DNA from: Rhizobium sp.
GTDB taxonomy: Bacteria > Pseudomonadota > Gammaproteobacteria > Burkholderiales > Thiobacillaceae
Direction: 5' to 3'
DNA length: 64,000 nucleotides
Assembly: GCA_019459285.1 (NCBI GenBank)
Contig: JAIBEL010000054.1
Coordinates: 1-64,000, forward strand
The notes under the pieces were generated by a model that was not told where the DNA came from, searched no databases, and saw nothing but the letters and a program-made list of their open reading frames with translations. This document shows positions 52,526 through 63,187 of this stretch, one piece after another. The position numbers and the translations under genes are program-made. Within the stretch, counting starts at the first letter, position 1, and the number at the start of each line of letters is the position of its first letter.

Positions 52526-54540
52526 TGGGACGCTTGACCCCCTATTTCATGGGCGCAGCCGCCTTCCTGGCTTCCGGACTCGCCTTCGCTGGCGAAGGCG
52601 CCGTTGCCGACCAATGGAAATGGCTGACCTTCGCGGTCTTCGGCGGCATCATCGCCCTGACCATGTACATCACCTGGCGGGCCTCCAAGCGGGTGCACTC
52701 GACCAGTGAGTTCTACGCCGCCGGACGTTCCGTTTCGGGCTTCCAGAACGGCTGGGCCATTGCGGGCGACTATTTGTCCGCCGCGTCCTTTCTGGGCATC
52801 GCCGGCCTGATCTCCCTGTACGGCTACGACGGCTTCATGTATTCGGTCGGTTTCCTGGTGGCCTACATTACCGTGCTGCTGGTCATCGCCGAGCCCTGTC
52901 GCAACATCGGCAAGTACACCCTGGGCGACATCCTGGCCTTCCGCAACGATCCCAAGAAGACCAAGACCATCGCCGCCATCTCGACCATCACCGTGTCGAT
53001 CTTCTACCTGACCGCCCAGATGGTGGGCGGCGGCGTGCTGATCAAGACGCTCATCGGCATCGACTATGAAGTGTCGGTGATCGGCGTCGGCGTTCTGATG
53101 CTGGCCTACGTGGTGTTCGGCGGCATGGTGGCGACCACCTGGGTGCAGATCGTCAAGGCGATCCTGCTGGTGGTGGCTTCGCTGGTGATGGTGGCGCTGG
53201 TCTGGGCGCCCTACGGTTTCTCGCTGCCCGGCATCCTCGATCACGTGATCCATGACGACGGCATCCAGAAGCAGGTGGCCAAGCTCCTGGGTACCTCCGC
53301 GGCCAACATGACGCCCGAGGAACTTGGCCAGCGCTTCCTCGAGCCGGGCCTGTTCCTGAAGAACCCGATCGACCAGATCTCGCTGGGCATGGCCCTGGTG
53401 CTGGGCACGGCCGGCCTGCCGCACATCCTGATGCGCTTCTTCACCGTGCCGAACGCACAGGAAGCACGTAAGTCGGTGGTGTGGGCGATGGTCATCATCG
53501 GCGGCTTCTACGTGCTGACCCTGTTCCTCGGTCTGGGCGCGGCGCTCAACGTCGGTCCCGCCAACATCATCGCGCTGGACAAGGGCGGCAATATGGCCGC
53601 GCCGATCCTCGCCCAGTATCTGGGCGGCGGTGCCGATTCCATGATGGGCAACTTCTTCCTCGCCTTCGTCGCCGCGGTGGCCTTTGCTACCATCGTCGCG
53701 GTGGTCGCCGGCCTGGTGCTGGCCTCCGCCTCGGCCATGGCGCATGACATCTACGTCGGTGTGATCCGCGGCAACCATGCCACGCCGAACGAGCAGGTGA
53801 CGGCGGCGCGCGTCGCCTCCGTCATCGTCGGCATCGTCGCTATCGTCATCGGTATCGCGGCCAAGGGGCAGAACGTCGCCCACCTGGTCGGCATGGCCTT
53901 CGCGGTAGCGGCGTCGGGCAACCTGCCCGCCGTCCTGCTGACCCTGTACTGGAAGCGCTGCAACACCTGGGGCATCATGCTCGGCATGCTGGTCGGCTCG
54001 TTCTCCGCGATCGCCCTGGTGATGATGTCGCCCAACCTGACCTATCCCAAGGCCGTGATCAAGGATGCCACCGCCGTGCTGGACGGCACCCCGGCCAAGG
54101 AAGCGGTTCCAGCCAAGGCGAGTGAGGGCTTCGTCTGCGAATTGTTCGCGGTGTGCCAGAACGCCGAGGCCGCCAAACCGGCTGCCGAGGCGAAACCCGG
54201 TGCGGTCGAGAAACTGGCAACGCTGAACCAGAAAATCGCCACGCTCACCGACCCGGCCGAGCTAGACAAGGCGAAGGCTGATGCCGGCAAGCTGGAGAAG
54301 GACATCAAGAAGGCGCAGGACGACCTGAAGAAGTTCGAAGGCCAGACCACCAATCTGGTGGGTCTGGAGAAGCCCTTCTTCCGCCTCAAGAACCCCGGCA
54401 TCATCTCGATTCCGCTGGGTTTCCTGATGGTCATCCTCGGTTCGCTGCTGTTCCGCGACAAGCGTGCGGAAGCGATGTGGGATGAGCTCTATGTGCGCCA
54501 GAACACCGGCATCCAGGCCGAGGGCGCAGTCGCCCACTGA
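52525..54540 (+). CDS. actP: Acetate/cation symporter ActP with an inserted coiled coil
   Basis: A 671-residue sodium:solute symporter with about 13 membrane helices; SSTEF-type [17 protein letters not shown] and [13 protein letters not shown] are typical for ActP. ActP is usually near 550 residues. The excess lies between the last two helices: about residues 505-615 form an Ala/Lys/Glu-rich segment with a predicted coiled coil ([20 protein letters not shown]) and two cysteines. The insert may regulate or scaffold the transporter. Confidence 0.9.
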   Translation: MGRLTPYFMGAAAFLASGLAFAGEGAVADQWKWLTFAVFGGIIALTMYITWRASKRVHSTSEFYAAGRSVSGFQNGWAIAGDYLSAASFLGIAGLISLYGYDGFMYSVGFLVAYITVLLVIAEPCRNIGKYTLGDILAFRNDPKKTKTIAAISTITVSIFYLTAQMVGGGVLIKTLIGIDYEVSVIGVGVLMLAYVVFGGMVATTWVQIVKAILLVVASLVMVALVWAPYGFSLPGILDHVIHDDGIQKQVAKLLGTSAANMTPEELGQRFLEPGLFLKNPIDQISLGMALVLGTAGLPHILMRFFTVPNAQEARKSVVWAMVIIGGFYVLTLFLGLGAALNVGPANIIALDKGGNMAAPILAQYLGGGADSMMGNFFLAFVAAVAFATIVAVVAGLVLASASAMAHDIYVGVIRGNHATPNEQVTAARVASVIVGIVAIVIGIAAKGQNVAHLVGMAFAVAASGNLPAVLLTLYWKRCNTWGIMLGMLVGSFSAIALVMMSPNLTYPKAVIKDATAVLDGTPAKEAVPAKASEGFVCELFAVCQNAEAAKPAAEAKPGAVEKLATLNQKIATLTDPAELDKAKADAGKLEKDIKKAQDDLKKFEGQTTNLVGLEKPFFRLKNPGIISIPLGFLMVILGSLLFRDKRAEAMWDELYVRQNTGIQAEGAVAH

Positions 54541-54561
54541 CGCCTGCTCAGGTGTTTGGAC

Positions 54562-54593
54562 AAGCCCCCGGGGTAAAAGCCGGGGGCTTTTTT
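54562..54593 (+). terminator. Rho-independent terminator of actP
   Basis: Ten-base arms (AAGCCCCCGG and CCGGGGGCTT) around an eight-base loop, followed by TTTTTT, 21 bases past the actP stop. Confidence 0.92.
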
Positions 54594-54624
54594 ATGCACG
54601 CGCGGCCTCGCTGCGTGAGATGGC

Positions 54625-55314
54625 CTACATCTGGCCCGAATTGAGCCAGCGGGCCTGGCGGCTGAAACGGAGGAGCTGCCGGAGCTGAGTGAGCTTGCGC
54701 GTCCGTGCTGCGGGCAGCAGCGCGAGCCACAGCTGGGCGGTGGCATAGGCGTCCGCCAGCGCGCCATGGCGCTGGTAGACCGGGATGCGGAAATAGGCGA
54801 GCCAGTCGTCCAGCGGCCGGTTGAATCCCGGTCCCTGCGGCACCAGCAGGGGCGCCAGCACCGCCAGATCGAGCCAGATGGCACGATCCCTCAGGCCCAG
54901 CCAGGCGCGGCCGGCGCGCTCCAGCGCCAGCCGGTCGAACGCGGCATGATAGGCCAGCCGCGGGCTGCCGCCGGCGAACTCCAGCCAGTCCAGCAGCGCC
55001 TGTGCGGGCTCCAGCCCGGCAAGCTGCTGGCCCGTGGTGATGCCGTGCACCAGGATGTTGTCGGTCGCCGTGGCTTCCCGCTGCCGCAGGCTGACTTCGC
55101 ACGTTGGTGCCATGACGATAACGCCGTCCCTCACGGTTACTGCGCCGATGGCCAGCAGGGGGTCAACCCGGGGATTGAGACCGCCGGTTTCGACGTCCAC
55201 CACGACCCAGCCGTCATCCAGCGTCTGTTCCCTGAGCGGTCTCAAAGCAAGATTCTGCAGGCGGACCGCGAGCGCAACCCCCAAGGGTGGGCGGGGGCGA
55301 AAGGGCCAGATCAT
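54625..55314 (-). CDS. DnaQ-like 3'-5' exonuclease
   Basis: A 229-residue DEDD exonuclease: VVDVETGGLNP (exo I), ILVHGITTGQQL, AYHAAFDRLALER (exo II) and HGALADAYATAQL (exo III). It resembles the epsilon-subunit family but is not the replicative dnaQ. Genes of this type often accompany ActP/DUF294 clusters. It is convergent with actP. Confidence 0.88.
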   Translation of the reverse strand: MIWPFRPRPPLGVALAVRLQNLALRPLREQTLDDGWVVVDVETGGLNPRVDPLLAIGAVTVRDGVIVMAPTCEVSLRQREATATDNILVHGITTGQQLAGLEPAQALLDWLEFAGGSPRLAYHAAFDRLALERAGRAWLGLRDRAIWLDLAVLAPLLVPQGPGFNRPLDDWLAYFRIPVYQRHGALADAYATAQLWLALLPAARTRKLTQLRQLLRFSRQARWLNSGQM

Positions 55315-55390
55315 GATGAGCAGTTCCGGTACATGGAGACAACCTTAGCGTGCAGGCTAATCCCGGCAATATTGCAGCAGCATGGGGAAA

Positions 55391-55419
55391 TAAAAAAGCC
55401 CCGCCGAAGCGGGGCTTTT
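55391..55419 (-). terminator. Rho-independent terminator of groEL
   Basis: Eleven-base perfect arms (AAAAGCCCCGC/GCGGGGCTTTT) around a CGAA-type tetraloop, followed leftward by a T-run, 31 bases past the groEL stop. Confidence 0.92.
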
Positions 55420-55450
55420 GACCTACATAAACAGCTGGGTTTTTACATCC

Positions 55451-57100
<1,650 letters not shown>

Positions 57101-57148
57101 TTAACTCCTAAATTTTGAATTCGGTTTGGATTTGCGTACGGCGTTCGA

Positions 57149-57439
57149 TTACTGCTCGACCACGCCCATGATGTCTTCTTCGCGCATCACCAGCAGTTCG
57201 TCGCCTTCGACCTTGACGGTCTGGCCGGCGTACTTGCCGAACAGCACGCGGTCGCCGACTTTCACGTCCAGCGGAATCAGCTTGCCCTGGTCGTCTTTCT
57301 TGCCGGCGCCGACGGCGATCACTTCACCCTGGTCGGGCTTCTCGGTGGCGGTGTCGGGGATCACGATCCCGGAAGCGGTCTTGCGCTCTTCTTCCATGCG
57401 CTTGACAATCACTCGGTCGTGCAGAGGACGGATTTTCAT
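57149..57439 (-). CDS. groES: 10-kDa co-chaperonin GroES
   Basis: A 96-residue protein ([18 protein letters not shown]) with the mobile loop [15 protein letters not shown] and roof residues. The start at 57439 is the family start; the longer open frame upstream is not coding. It opens the groESL operon under CIRCE control. Confidence 0.97.
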   Translation of the reverse strand: MKIRPLHDRVIVKRMEEERKTASGIVIPDTATEKPDQGEVIAVGAGKKDDQGKLIPLDVKVGDRVLFGKYAGQTVKVEGDELLVMREEDIMGVVEQ

Positions 57440-57516
57440 TGCAAAGTCTCCATTGCGGTACGTTGATATAAGGCAGCCGGAGCTGCCCGAAAAATGAGGA
57501 AGCGGCGAAGGTGTTG

Positions 57517-57543
57517 TTAGCACTCGTCGCCGTTGAGTGCTAA
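57517..57543. promoter_or_regulatory. CIRCE operator for HrcA
   Basis: TTAGCACTC and GAGTGCTAA (57517-57525 and 57535-57543) match the CIRCE consensus exactly, with the standard nine-base spacer. HrcA binds this site and represses groESL until heat shock. Confidence 0.97.
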
Positions 57544-57572
57544 TAGTAGGGGCGGAGAGTTTCAATTTCAAG
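57543..57572 (-). promoter_or_regulatory. groESL promoter, sigma-70 and sigma-32 like
   Basis: Read leftward, TTGAAA (57566-57571) and TACTAT (57543-57548) are 17 bases apart. The same bases contain CTTGAAA and CCCCTACTA at 13-base spacing, close to the sigma-32 consensus. The -10 region touches the CIRCE. The promoter ends four bases before the divergent bioA start. Confidence 0.6.
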
Positions 57573-57575
57573 TCC

Positions 57576-58880
57576 ATGGACGATTTAATCAGCCGTACCC
57601 GCGCTGCCGTCTGGCACCCCTGCACCCAGATGAAAACGCTGGAAGCCACGCCGCCGCTGGCGATCGCGCGTGGCGAGGGGCCGTGGCTCGTCGATACGGG
57701 GGGACGACGTTACCTCGACGCGATTTCCAGCTGGTGGGTCAACCTGTTCGGCCACTGCAACCCGCGCATCAATGCCGCCATCATCGACCAGCTCGGCAAG
57801 ATCGAGCATGTGATGCTGGCCGGCGCCACCCACGAACCGGTCGTGGCGCTCTCCGAGCGGCTAGCCAAGTTGTCCGGGCTGGGTCACGCGTTCTATGGCT
57901 CGGATGGCGCGTCGGCTACCGAGATCGCACTGAAGATGAGTGCTCACTTCTGGCGTAATGCTGGCCAGGCGGAGAAAAACGGCTACGTTAGCCTCAGGAA
58001 CGGTTATCACGGCGAAACCGTCGGCGCGCTGTCGGTGACCGACATTCCGCTGTTCAAGGCCACCTATGCCCCCCTGCTGCGGCACACGGTGCAGGTGCCG
58101 ACCCCGGATGCGCGCCTGGCCGAAGCAGGCGAAACGGCGGAAGGATTTGCCCAGCGTTGTGCGGATGCGCTGGAAGCGCATTTGGTCGAGCACGCCGCCG
58201 AAACGGCTGCTTTCATCGTCGAACCGCTGGTGCAGGGCGCGACAGGGATGGCGATGTATCACCCGATCTATCTCAAGCGGGCCCGGGAACTGTGCACGAA
58301 ATATCGAGTGCACCTGATCGCCGATGAGATTGCCGTGGGTTTCGGCCGCACCGGCACCATGTTCGCCTTTGAGCAGGCCGCCATCCGTCCCGATTTCATC
58401 TGCCTGTCCAAAGGCATCACGGGCGGCTACCTGCCGCTGTCGGCCGTACTGACGACCGACGAGGTCTACGCCGCGTTCTACGGCGACGCCACGGCGCGCG
58501 GCTTCCTGCATTCGCATTCCTACACCGGCAACCCGCTCGCCTGCCGGGCGGCGCTGGCGGTACTGGACATTTTCGAGGCCGATCAGGTCATTGCCGCCAA
58601 CCGCATCAAGGCGCAGGAATTCACGGGATTGCTGGCGGACGTGGCGATGCACCCGCGGGTACGCCATTTTCGTCAGCGCGGCATGATCTGGGCGTTCGAC
58701 GTGGCGGAGGCACAGCCCGGTTTCGCCGCCCGTCTGCATCAGGCGGCGCTGGTGCAAGGCGTATTCATCCGCCCCATCGGCAATACGGTGTATGTCATGC
58801 CGCCCTATGTGACAAGCACCGACGATATGCGCATCCTGGCGGCGACGCTGCTGGCCTGTCTTACAAACCCGGATATCTGA
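57576..58880 (+). CDS. bioA: Adenosylmethionine-8-amino-7-oxononanoate aminotransferase
   Basis: A 434-residue PLP enzyme: WHPCTQMK N-terminus, [30 protein letters not shown] and the PLP lysine in LSKGITGG. It converts KAPA to DAPA in biotin synthesis with S-adenosylmethionine as amino donor. No ribosome site is evident, and the ATG lies four bases from the groESL -35. No other bio gene is nearby. Confidence 0.95.
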   Translation: MDDLISRTRAAVWHPCTQMKTLEATPPLAIARGEGPWLVDTGGRRYLDAISSWWVNLFGHCNPRINAAIIDQLGKIEHVMLAGATHEPVVALSERLAKLSGLGHAFYGSDGASATEIALKMSAHFWRNAGQAEKNGYVSLRNGYHGETVGALSVTDIPLFKATYAPLLRHTVQVPTPDARLAEAGETAEGFAQRCADALEAHLVEHAAETAAFIVEPLVQGATGMAMYHPIYLKRARELCTKYRVHLIADEIAVGFGRTGTMFAFEQAAIRPDFICLSKGITGGYLPLSAVLTTDEVYAAFYGDATARGFLHSHSYTGNPLACRAALAVLDIFEADQVIAANRIKAQEFTGLLADVAMHPRVRHFRQRGMIWAFDVAEAQPGFAARLHQAALVQGVFIRPIGNTVYVMPPYVTSTDDMRILAATLLACLTNPDI

Positions 58881-58921
58881 TTGGCGCCTCGCCGGCTTGA
58901 CGCGTGTCGAGCCCGGCCATA

Positions 58922-58943
58922 AGATAGTGATCAATAACTATCT
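58922..58943. promoter_or_regulatory. Inverted repeat before the TetR gene, candidate operator
   Basis: AGATAGT and ACTATCT pair perfectly around an eight-base centre, 14 bases before the TetR start. Position and symmetry fit autorepression by the TetR protein. Confidence 0.55.
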
Positions 58944-58956
58944 AGTGGCTACGCTC

Positions 58957-59589
58957 ATGTCCGAGGCTGTGCGCAAACGCTTGGGTGCCGACGAACGGCG
59001 CGAGGAAATCATCCGTGTGACGCTCGAGCTCGCTGCCAGGCAGGGTGTCGACGACGTGACCACCCAGGACATGGCCCAGGCGATGGGGGTGACGCAGGGC
59101 GCGGTGTTCCGGCACTTCCCAAGCAAGGACGCCATCTGGATGGCGGTGATGCTGTGGGTGCGCGACCGCATGATGGCGGTGTTGACGCGTGCGGCCGCGC
59201 AAGGCCGCGATCCCCTGGATGCCCTGCAGCGCATGTTTTTTGCCCATATCGCCTTCATCGCTGGCCATCCGGCCATACCGCGTGTGCTCACCTCGGAACA
59301 TCTGCATGGCCGCAATGCGGTGCTGCGTCAGGTCGTGACCGAAATCATGCTGGCGTACGAGGCGAAAATCGCGCATCTGCTGCAGGATGGCCAAGTGCAG
59401 AAGCAAGTTCGCCCCGATCTCGATACGCACGCTGCGGCCACGCTCTATATCGGCATGATCCAAGGTTTGGTTCTGCAAACTTCCATTCTGCGTGGCCAGC
59501 GCACGCTGGCTGCCGAAGCCGCCCGCACCTTCCCGGTTTTTCTCGCAGCAGTCCGGACGCCCACACCCACCCAAGGAACGCACCCATGA
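58957..59589 (+). CDS. TetR-family repressor
   Basis: A 210-residue protein with the TetR HTH (RREEIIRVTLELAARQGVDD, then TTQDMAQAMGVTQGAVFRHF) and a helical ligand domain. Its stop overlaps the start of the cytochrome gene (ATGA), so it heads the operon it likely controls. A GTG at 58945 is an alternative start. Confidence 0.9.
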   Translation: MSEAVRKRLGADERREEIIRVTLELAARQGVDDVTTQDMAQAMGVTQGAVFRHFPSKDAIWMAVMLWVRDRMMAVLTRAAAQGRDPLDALQRMFFAHIAFIAGHPAIPRVLTSEHLHGRNAVLRQVVTEIMLAYEAKIAHLLQDGQVQKQVRPDLDTHAAATLYIGMIQGLVLQTSILRGQRTLAAEAARTFPVFLAAVRTPTPTQGTHP

Positions 59590-60068
59590 TGAAATATTTC
59601 TCGATACCGCTCGCAGCCTGCCTGTGCATGAATCTGGCCACCGCCCATGCGCAGGACATGACGCGCCCCCATGCCCATGCGCCTGCCGCAGACAATCGCG
59701 TGATCCTCGCCTTGTCTCCGGACGAACGTGCCATGATTCTGGAAGAAATGCGTCTCTTCCTCGACGGCGTCGGCGCCATGACCGGCGCGCTCGGCAAGCA
59801 GGACATGCAGACGACGGCGACCGCGGCACGCGGGATGGGGATGAAAATGGTGCACGAGGTACCGCCCGAATTGCGGGCCAAGCTGCCCATGGAATTCAGG
59901 CAGCTGGGCTTTTCGGTGCATCGCGATTTCGATCAGATCGCAATGGATGCCGACAGTCTGAAAGATGTGAGCCACACGCTCAACCAGATGTCCGCCACGC
60001 TGCAAAAATGCGTGAGCTGCCATGCGGCTTATCAAATCCGCAGCCCGCTGAATGACGACAAACACTGA
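59586..60068 (+). CDS. Class II (cytochrome c'-like) c-type cytochrome
   Basis: A 160-residue protein with a signal peptide (1-22, AHAQ), a helical body and a C-terminal heme-binding motif CVSCH (142-146). Heme attachment near the C-terminus of a four-helix protein is the pattern of class II cytochromes. It is coupled to the TetR gene and followed by an exporter; a role in redox or stress sensing by the periplasm is possible (inference). Confidence 0.8.
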   Translation: MMKYFSIPLAACLCMNLATAHAQDMTRPHAHAPAADNRVILALSPDERAMILEEMRLFLDGVGAMTGALGKQDMQTTATAARGMGMKMVHEVPPELRAKLPMEFRQLGFSVHRDFDQIAMDADSLKDVSHTLNQMSATLQKCVSCHAAYQIRSPLNDDKH

Positions 60069-60078
60069 GCAGGCTCGT

Positions 60079-61266
60079 ATGAAGCACCGCGCTGTCTCGT
60101 TCATCAATCGACGTAATCTGCTCCTGGCTGCCGGTTTCCTGGCGTTTGCCGCGGCCTTCGTCTGGCTGCTCGCCACACGCGGGCCGCTGGCGCCGGTAGG
60201 CGTCGAGCAGGCCGCCGTCACACGTGCCGATCTCAGTCCCGGCGTGTACGGAATCGGCACGGTGGAGGCGCAGCATGCCTACAGTGTCGGTCCGATCCAG
60301 GCCGGCCGGTTGTTGCGGGTGATGGTCGATCAGGGTGACCGGGTCGAGGCCGGCCAGGTGCTGGCCGAGATTGATCCGGTGGATCTGCGCCAGCGCGCCG
60401 ACGCGGCGGCGAGCGCGGCCGCACGCGCCCGGCAGGCTGTAGCGGCGGCACAGGCGCAGGTGATCGAGGCCGAAAGCCGGACGCATTTGGCACAAGCCAA
60501 TCTGGCGCGTTACCAGGCGCTGTATCGGCAGAATTTCGTCGCCAAGGAAATGGTAGACAGCCGCCTGCACGAAGCGGCAGCGGCCGAAGCGGCATTGGCC
60601 GCGTCGCGCGCCAATGCCGCAGCCGCGCAGCGCGAGATCGGGCGGGCCGAAGCCGAGCGGCGGGGCGTCGATCAACTGCGCAACAGCCTCCGATTGCTGA
60701 GTCCGATCACGGGCGTGGTCACGGCGCGGGAGGCCGAACCCGGCACGACGGTGGTGGCGGGGCAGGCCGTACTGCGGCTGGCCGATCCGGCACATCTGTG
60801 GGTGCGCGCGCGGGTCGATCAGGCGCGCGCGCAGGCTATACGGGTGGGGCAGGCGGCGGATATCACGATGCGTTCTGCGCCTGACAGGGCCTTGCCGGGG
60901 AGGGTGGCGCGCATCGAACTGCAAAGCGATGCCGTGACCGAGGAGCGGATCGTCGACGTGGCGTTCGATCCGGTACCCGACCGTCTGTATCTGGGCGAGC
61001 TGGCAGAGGTGACGCTGCATCTGCCCGGTACGCGCAACGCGTTGACGGTGCCGCGTGCTGCTATCGGCTTGCGCAACGACCGGACCGGCGTATGGCAGGC
61101 AGTCGACGGCCGCGCCCGCTTCAAGCCGGTGCAATTCGGCGTGCAAACCGCGGATCGTGCGCAAGTCGTCTCCGGCCTGGCCGAGGGCGAGCGCGTCATC
61201 GTCTACAGCGCCAGGCAGCTCGACGACGGCATGCGGGTACGCGAACAACGATTGATGGCGCGCTGA
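60079..61266 (+). CDS. Membrane fusion protein (RND/MacA type)
   Basis: A 395-residue protein with an N-terminal membrane anchor (LLLAAGFLAFAAAFVWLLA), lipoyl halves, an alpha-hairpin (about 95-200) and a beta-barrel (GVVTAREAEPGTTVVAGQ). It links the following FtsX-type permease and ATPase to an outer-membrane channel. An ATG at 60052 is in frame but lies within the cytochrome gene and has no ribosome site. Confidence 0.88.
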   Translation: MKHRAVSFINRRNLLLAAGFLAFAAAFVWLLATRGPLAPVGVEQAAVTRADLSPGVYGIGTVEAQHAYSVGPIQAGRLLRVMVDQGDRVEAGQVLAEIDPVDLRQRADAAASAAARARQAVAAAQAQVIEAESRTHLAQANLARYQALYRQNFVAKEMVDSRLHEAAAAEAALAASRANAAAAQREIGRAEAERRGVDQLRNSLRLLSPITGVVTAREAEPGTTVVAGQAVLRLADPAHLWVRARVDQARAQAIRVGQAADITMRSAPDRALPGRVARIELQSDAVTEERIVDVAFDPVPDRLYLGELAEVTLHLPGTRNALTVPRAAIGLRNDRTGVWQAVDGRARFKPVQFGVQTADRAQVVSGLAEGERVIVYSARQLDDGMRVREQRLMAR

Positions 61267-61278
61267 GCCGCTCAGGCC

Positions 61279-62472
61279 ATGATCAATCTCGCCAGGCGCG
61301 ACATCGCCCACCATCTGAAAAGTTACCTGCTGACCGGGCTGGGGCTGGGCTTGCTGATCGGGGTGACGTTGACCATGGCCGGCGTATATCGCGGCATGGT
61401 CGACGACGCCAAGGTGTTGTTGCGTGCGGTCGACGCCGACGTCTGGGTAGTGCAGCAGGATACCCTCGGTCCGTTCGCCGAGCCCTCCTCCGTGCCGGAC
61501 GACCTCTATCGCGCGTTGCTGGGGTTGCCAGGCGTGACACAGGCGGGAAACGTCGCCTACCTCACCATGCAGGTGTCGCACGCAGGCAAGTCGCAGCGCG
61601 TGATGGTGGCCGGGTTCGAGCCGGGCAAGCCGGGCGGACCGGCGTTTCTGGTGGCCGGTCGCCCGATTGCCCGTGCGCATTACGAAGCGGTGGCCGACGC
61701 CAAGACCGGCCTGCGGGTGGGCGACGTGGTCCGCATTCGCCGCAACGACTACACCGTGGTCGGGTTGACACGGCGCATGGTGTCGTCCAACGGCGATCCG
61801 ATGCTGTTCATCCCCTTGAAGGACGCGCAGGAAGCGCAGTTTCTCAAGGACAACGACGCCATCGTGGAGGATCGCCAACGCCTGGCCGCCAATCCGGCGA
61901 TCAACCGCCCCGGCCAGCCCGGCGTGCTCGATGCAGTGCAGGCGATCCAGACGTCCAGCCACAAGGTCAATGCCGTGCTGCTGCGGCTGCAGCCAGGGGT
62001 CGATGCGCGCGCCGTCGCCGGCACGATTGCGCGCTGGCAGCGCTTCACCGCCTATACCCGCGACGACATGGAAGAGATCCTGGTGGCGAAGCTGATCGCC
62101 ACCGCAGCCAAGCAGATCGGCCTGTTCCTGCTGATTCTGGCGGTAGTCAGCGCGGCCATCGTCGCTTTCATCATCTACACGATGACGCTCGGCAAGATCA
62201 AGGAGATCGCCGTGCTGAAACTCATCGGCACCCGGAATCGCACCATCGCCGCGATGATCATGCAGGAGGCGCTGGGGCTGGGCGTGATCGGTTTCTTCGT
62301 CGGCAAGTTCGCCGCCACCCTGTGGGCGCCGGCCTTTCCCAAATACGTGCTGCTCGAGACCGGCGACGCGGCACGCGCCTTCGTGCTGACCCTGGTGGTG
62401 TGCGCATTGGCCTCGGTACTGGCGATACGCGCCGCGCTCAAGATCGACCCGGCGGAGGCGATCGGTGGCTGA
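61279..62472 (+). CDS. FtsX/MacB-type ABC transporter permease
   Basis: A 397-residue permease with one N-terminal helix (16-38), a periplasmic domain (40-265) and three C-terminal helices (285-390) as in DevC/MacB-type exporters. The KEIAVLKLIGTRNRTIAAMI loop is the FtsX coupling region. It overlaps the ATPase gene by eight bases. Confidence 0.9.
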   Translation: MINLARRDIAHHLKSYLLTGLGLGLLIGVTLTMAGVYRGMVDDAKVLLRAVDADVWVVQQDTLGPFAEPSSVPDDLYRALLGLPGVTQAGNVAYLTMQVSHAGKSQRVMVAGFEPGKPGGPAFLVAGRPIARAHYEAVADAKTGLRVGDVVRIRRNDYTVVGLTRRMVSSNGDPMLFIPLKDAQEAQFLKDNDAIVEDRQRLAANPAINRPGQPGVLDAVQAIQTSSHKVNAVLLRLQPGVDARAVAGTIARWQRFTAYTRDDMEEILVAKLIATAAKQIGLFLLILAVVSAAIVAFIIYTMTLGKIKEIAVLKLIGTRNRTIAAMIMQEALGLGVIGFFVGKFAATLWAPAFPKYVLLETGDAARAFVLTLVVCALASVLAIRAALKIDPAEAIGG

Positions 62473-63187
62473 CGTTGCCTCAACCCGGCCCGCGATCCTC
62501 ATCGAGGGCCTCACCAAGCGCTACGGTAGCGGGGGCGCGGCGGTCGATGCGCTGAAAGGCGTCGATATGACGGTCTGGCCCGGCGAGGTTGTCGGCCTGA
62601 TCGGGCCGTCCGGCTCCGGCAAGACCACCTTGCTGAAATGCCTGGGCGCAGTGATCGAGCCGACCGCCGGCCGGTTCACCCTTGGCGGCGAAATGATCTT
62701 CGACGGCGGCTGGAAGACCGGCGACCTGCGCGCGCTGCGCCGCGACCGTATCGGTTTCGTGTTCCAGGCGCCCTATCTGATCCCTTTCCTCGATGCCACC
62801 GACAACGTAGCGCTGCTGCCGATGCTGGCCGGCGTACCCAATCCGCAGGCGCGCGCGACCGCGCTGGAGATGCTCACCGCGCTCGACGTGCAGCACCGTG
62901 CGCAGGCGCGCATCGCCGAACTCTCGGGCGGCGAACAGCAGCGCGTGGCGATCGCGCGGGCACTTGCCAACAAGCCGCCGATCATTCTTGCCGATGAACC
63001 GACCGCGCCGCTCGACAGCGAACGCGCGCTCACCGTGGTGAAGATCCTCAACCGCCTGGCGCAGGAATTCCAGACCGCGATCATCGTCGTCACCCACGAC
63101 GAAAAAATCATCCCGACCTTCAAACGCATTTACCATATCCGTGACGGCAAGACTTACGAAGAAGCGGGCGAAGGACGCGCGATATGA
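62465..63187 (+). CDS. LolD/MacB-type ABC transporter ATPase
   Basis: A 240-residue ATPase starting at GTG: Walker A GPSGSGKTT, signature LSGGEQQRVAIARAL, Walker B IILADEPTAPLDSE and H-loop VVTHDEK. It powers the FtsX-type permease. Its stop overlaps the MBL gene start (ATGA). Confidence 0.94.
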   Translation: MADVASTRPAILIEGLTKRYGSGGAAVDALKGVDMTVWPGEVVGLIGPSGSGKTTLLKCLGAVIEPTAGRFTLGGEMIFDGGWKTGDLRALRRDRIGFVFQAPYLIPFLDATDNVALLPMLAGVPNPQARATALEMLTALDVQHRAQARIAELSGGEQQRVAIARALANKPPIILADEPTAPLDSERALTVVKILNRLAQEFQTAIIVVTHDEKIIPTFKRIYHIRDGKTYEEAGEGRAI

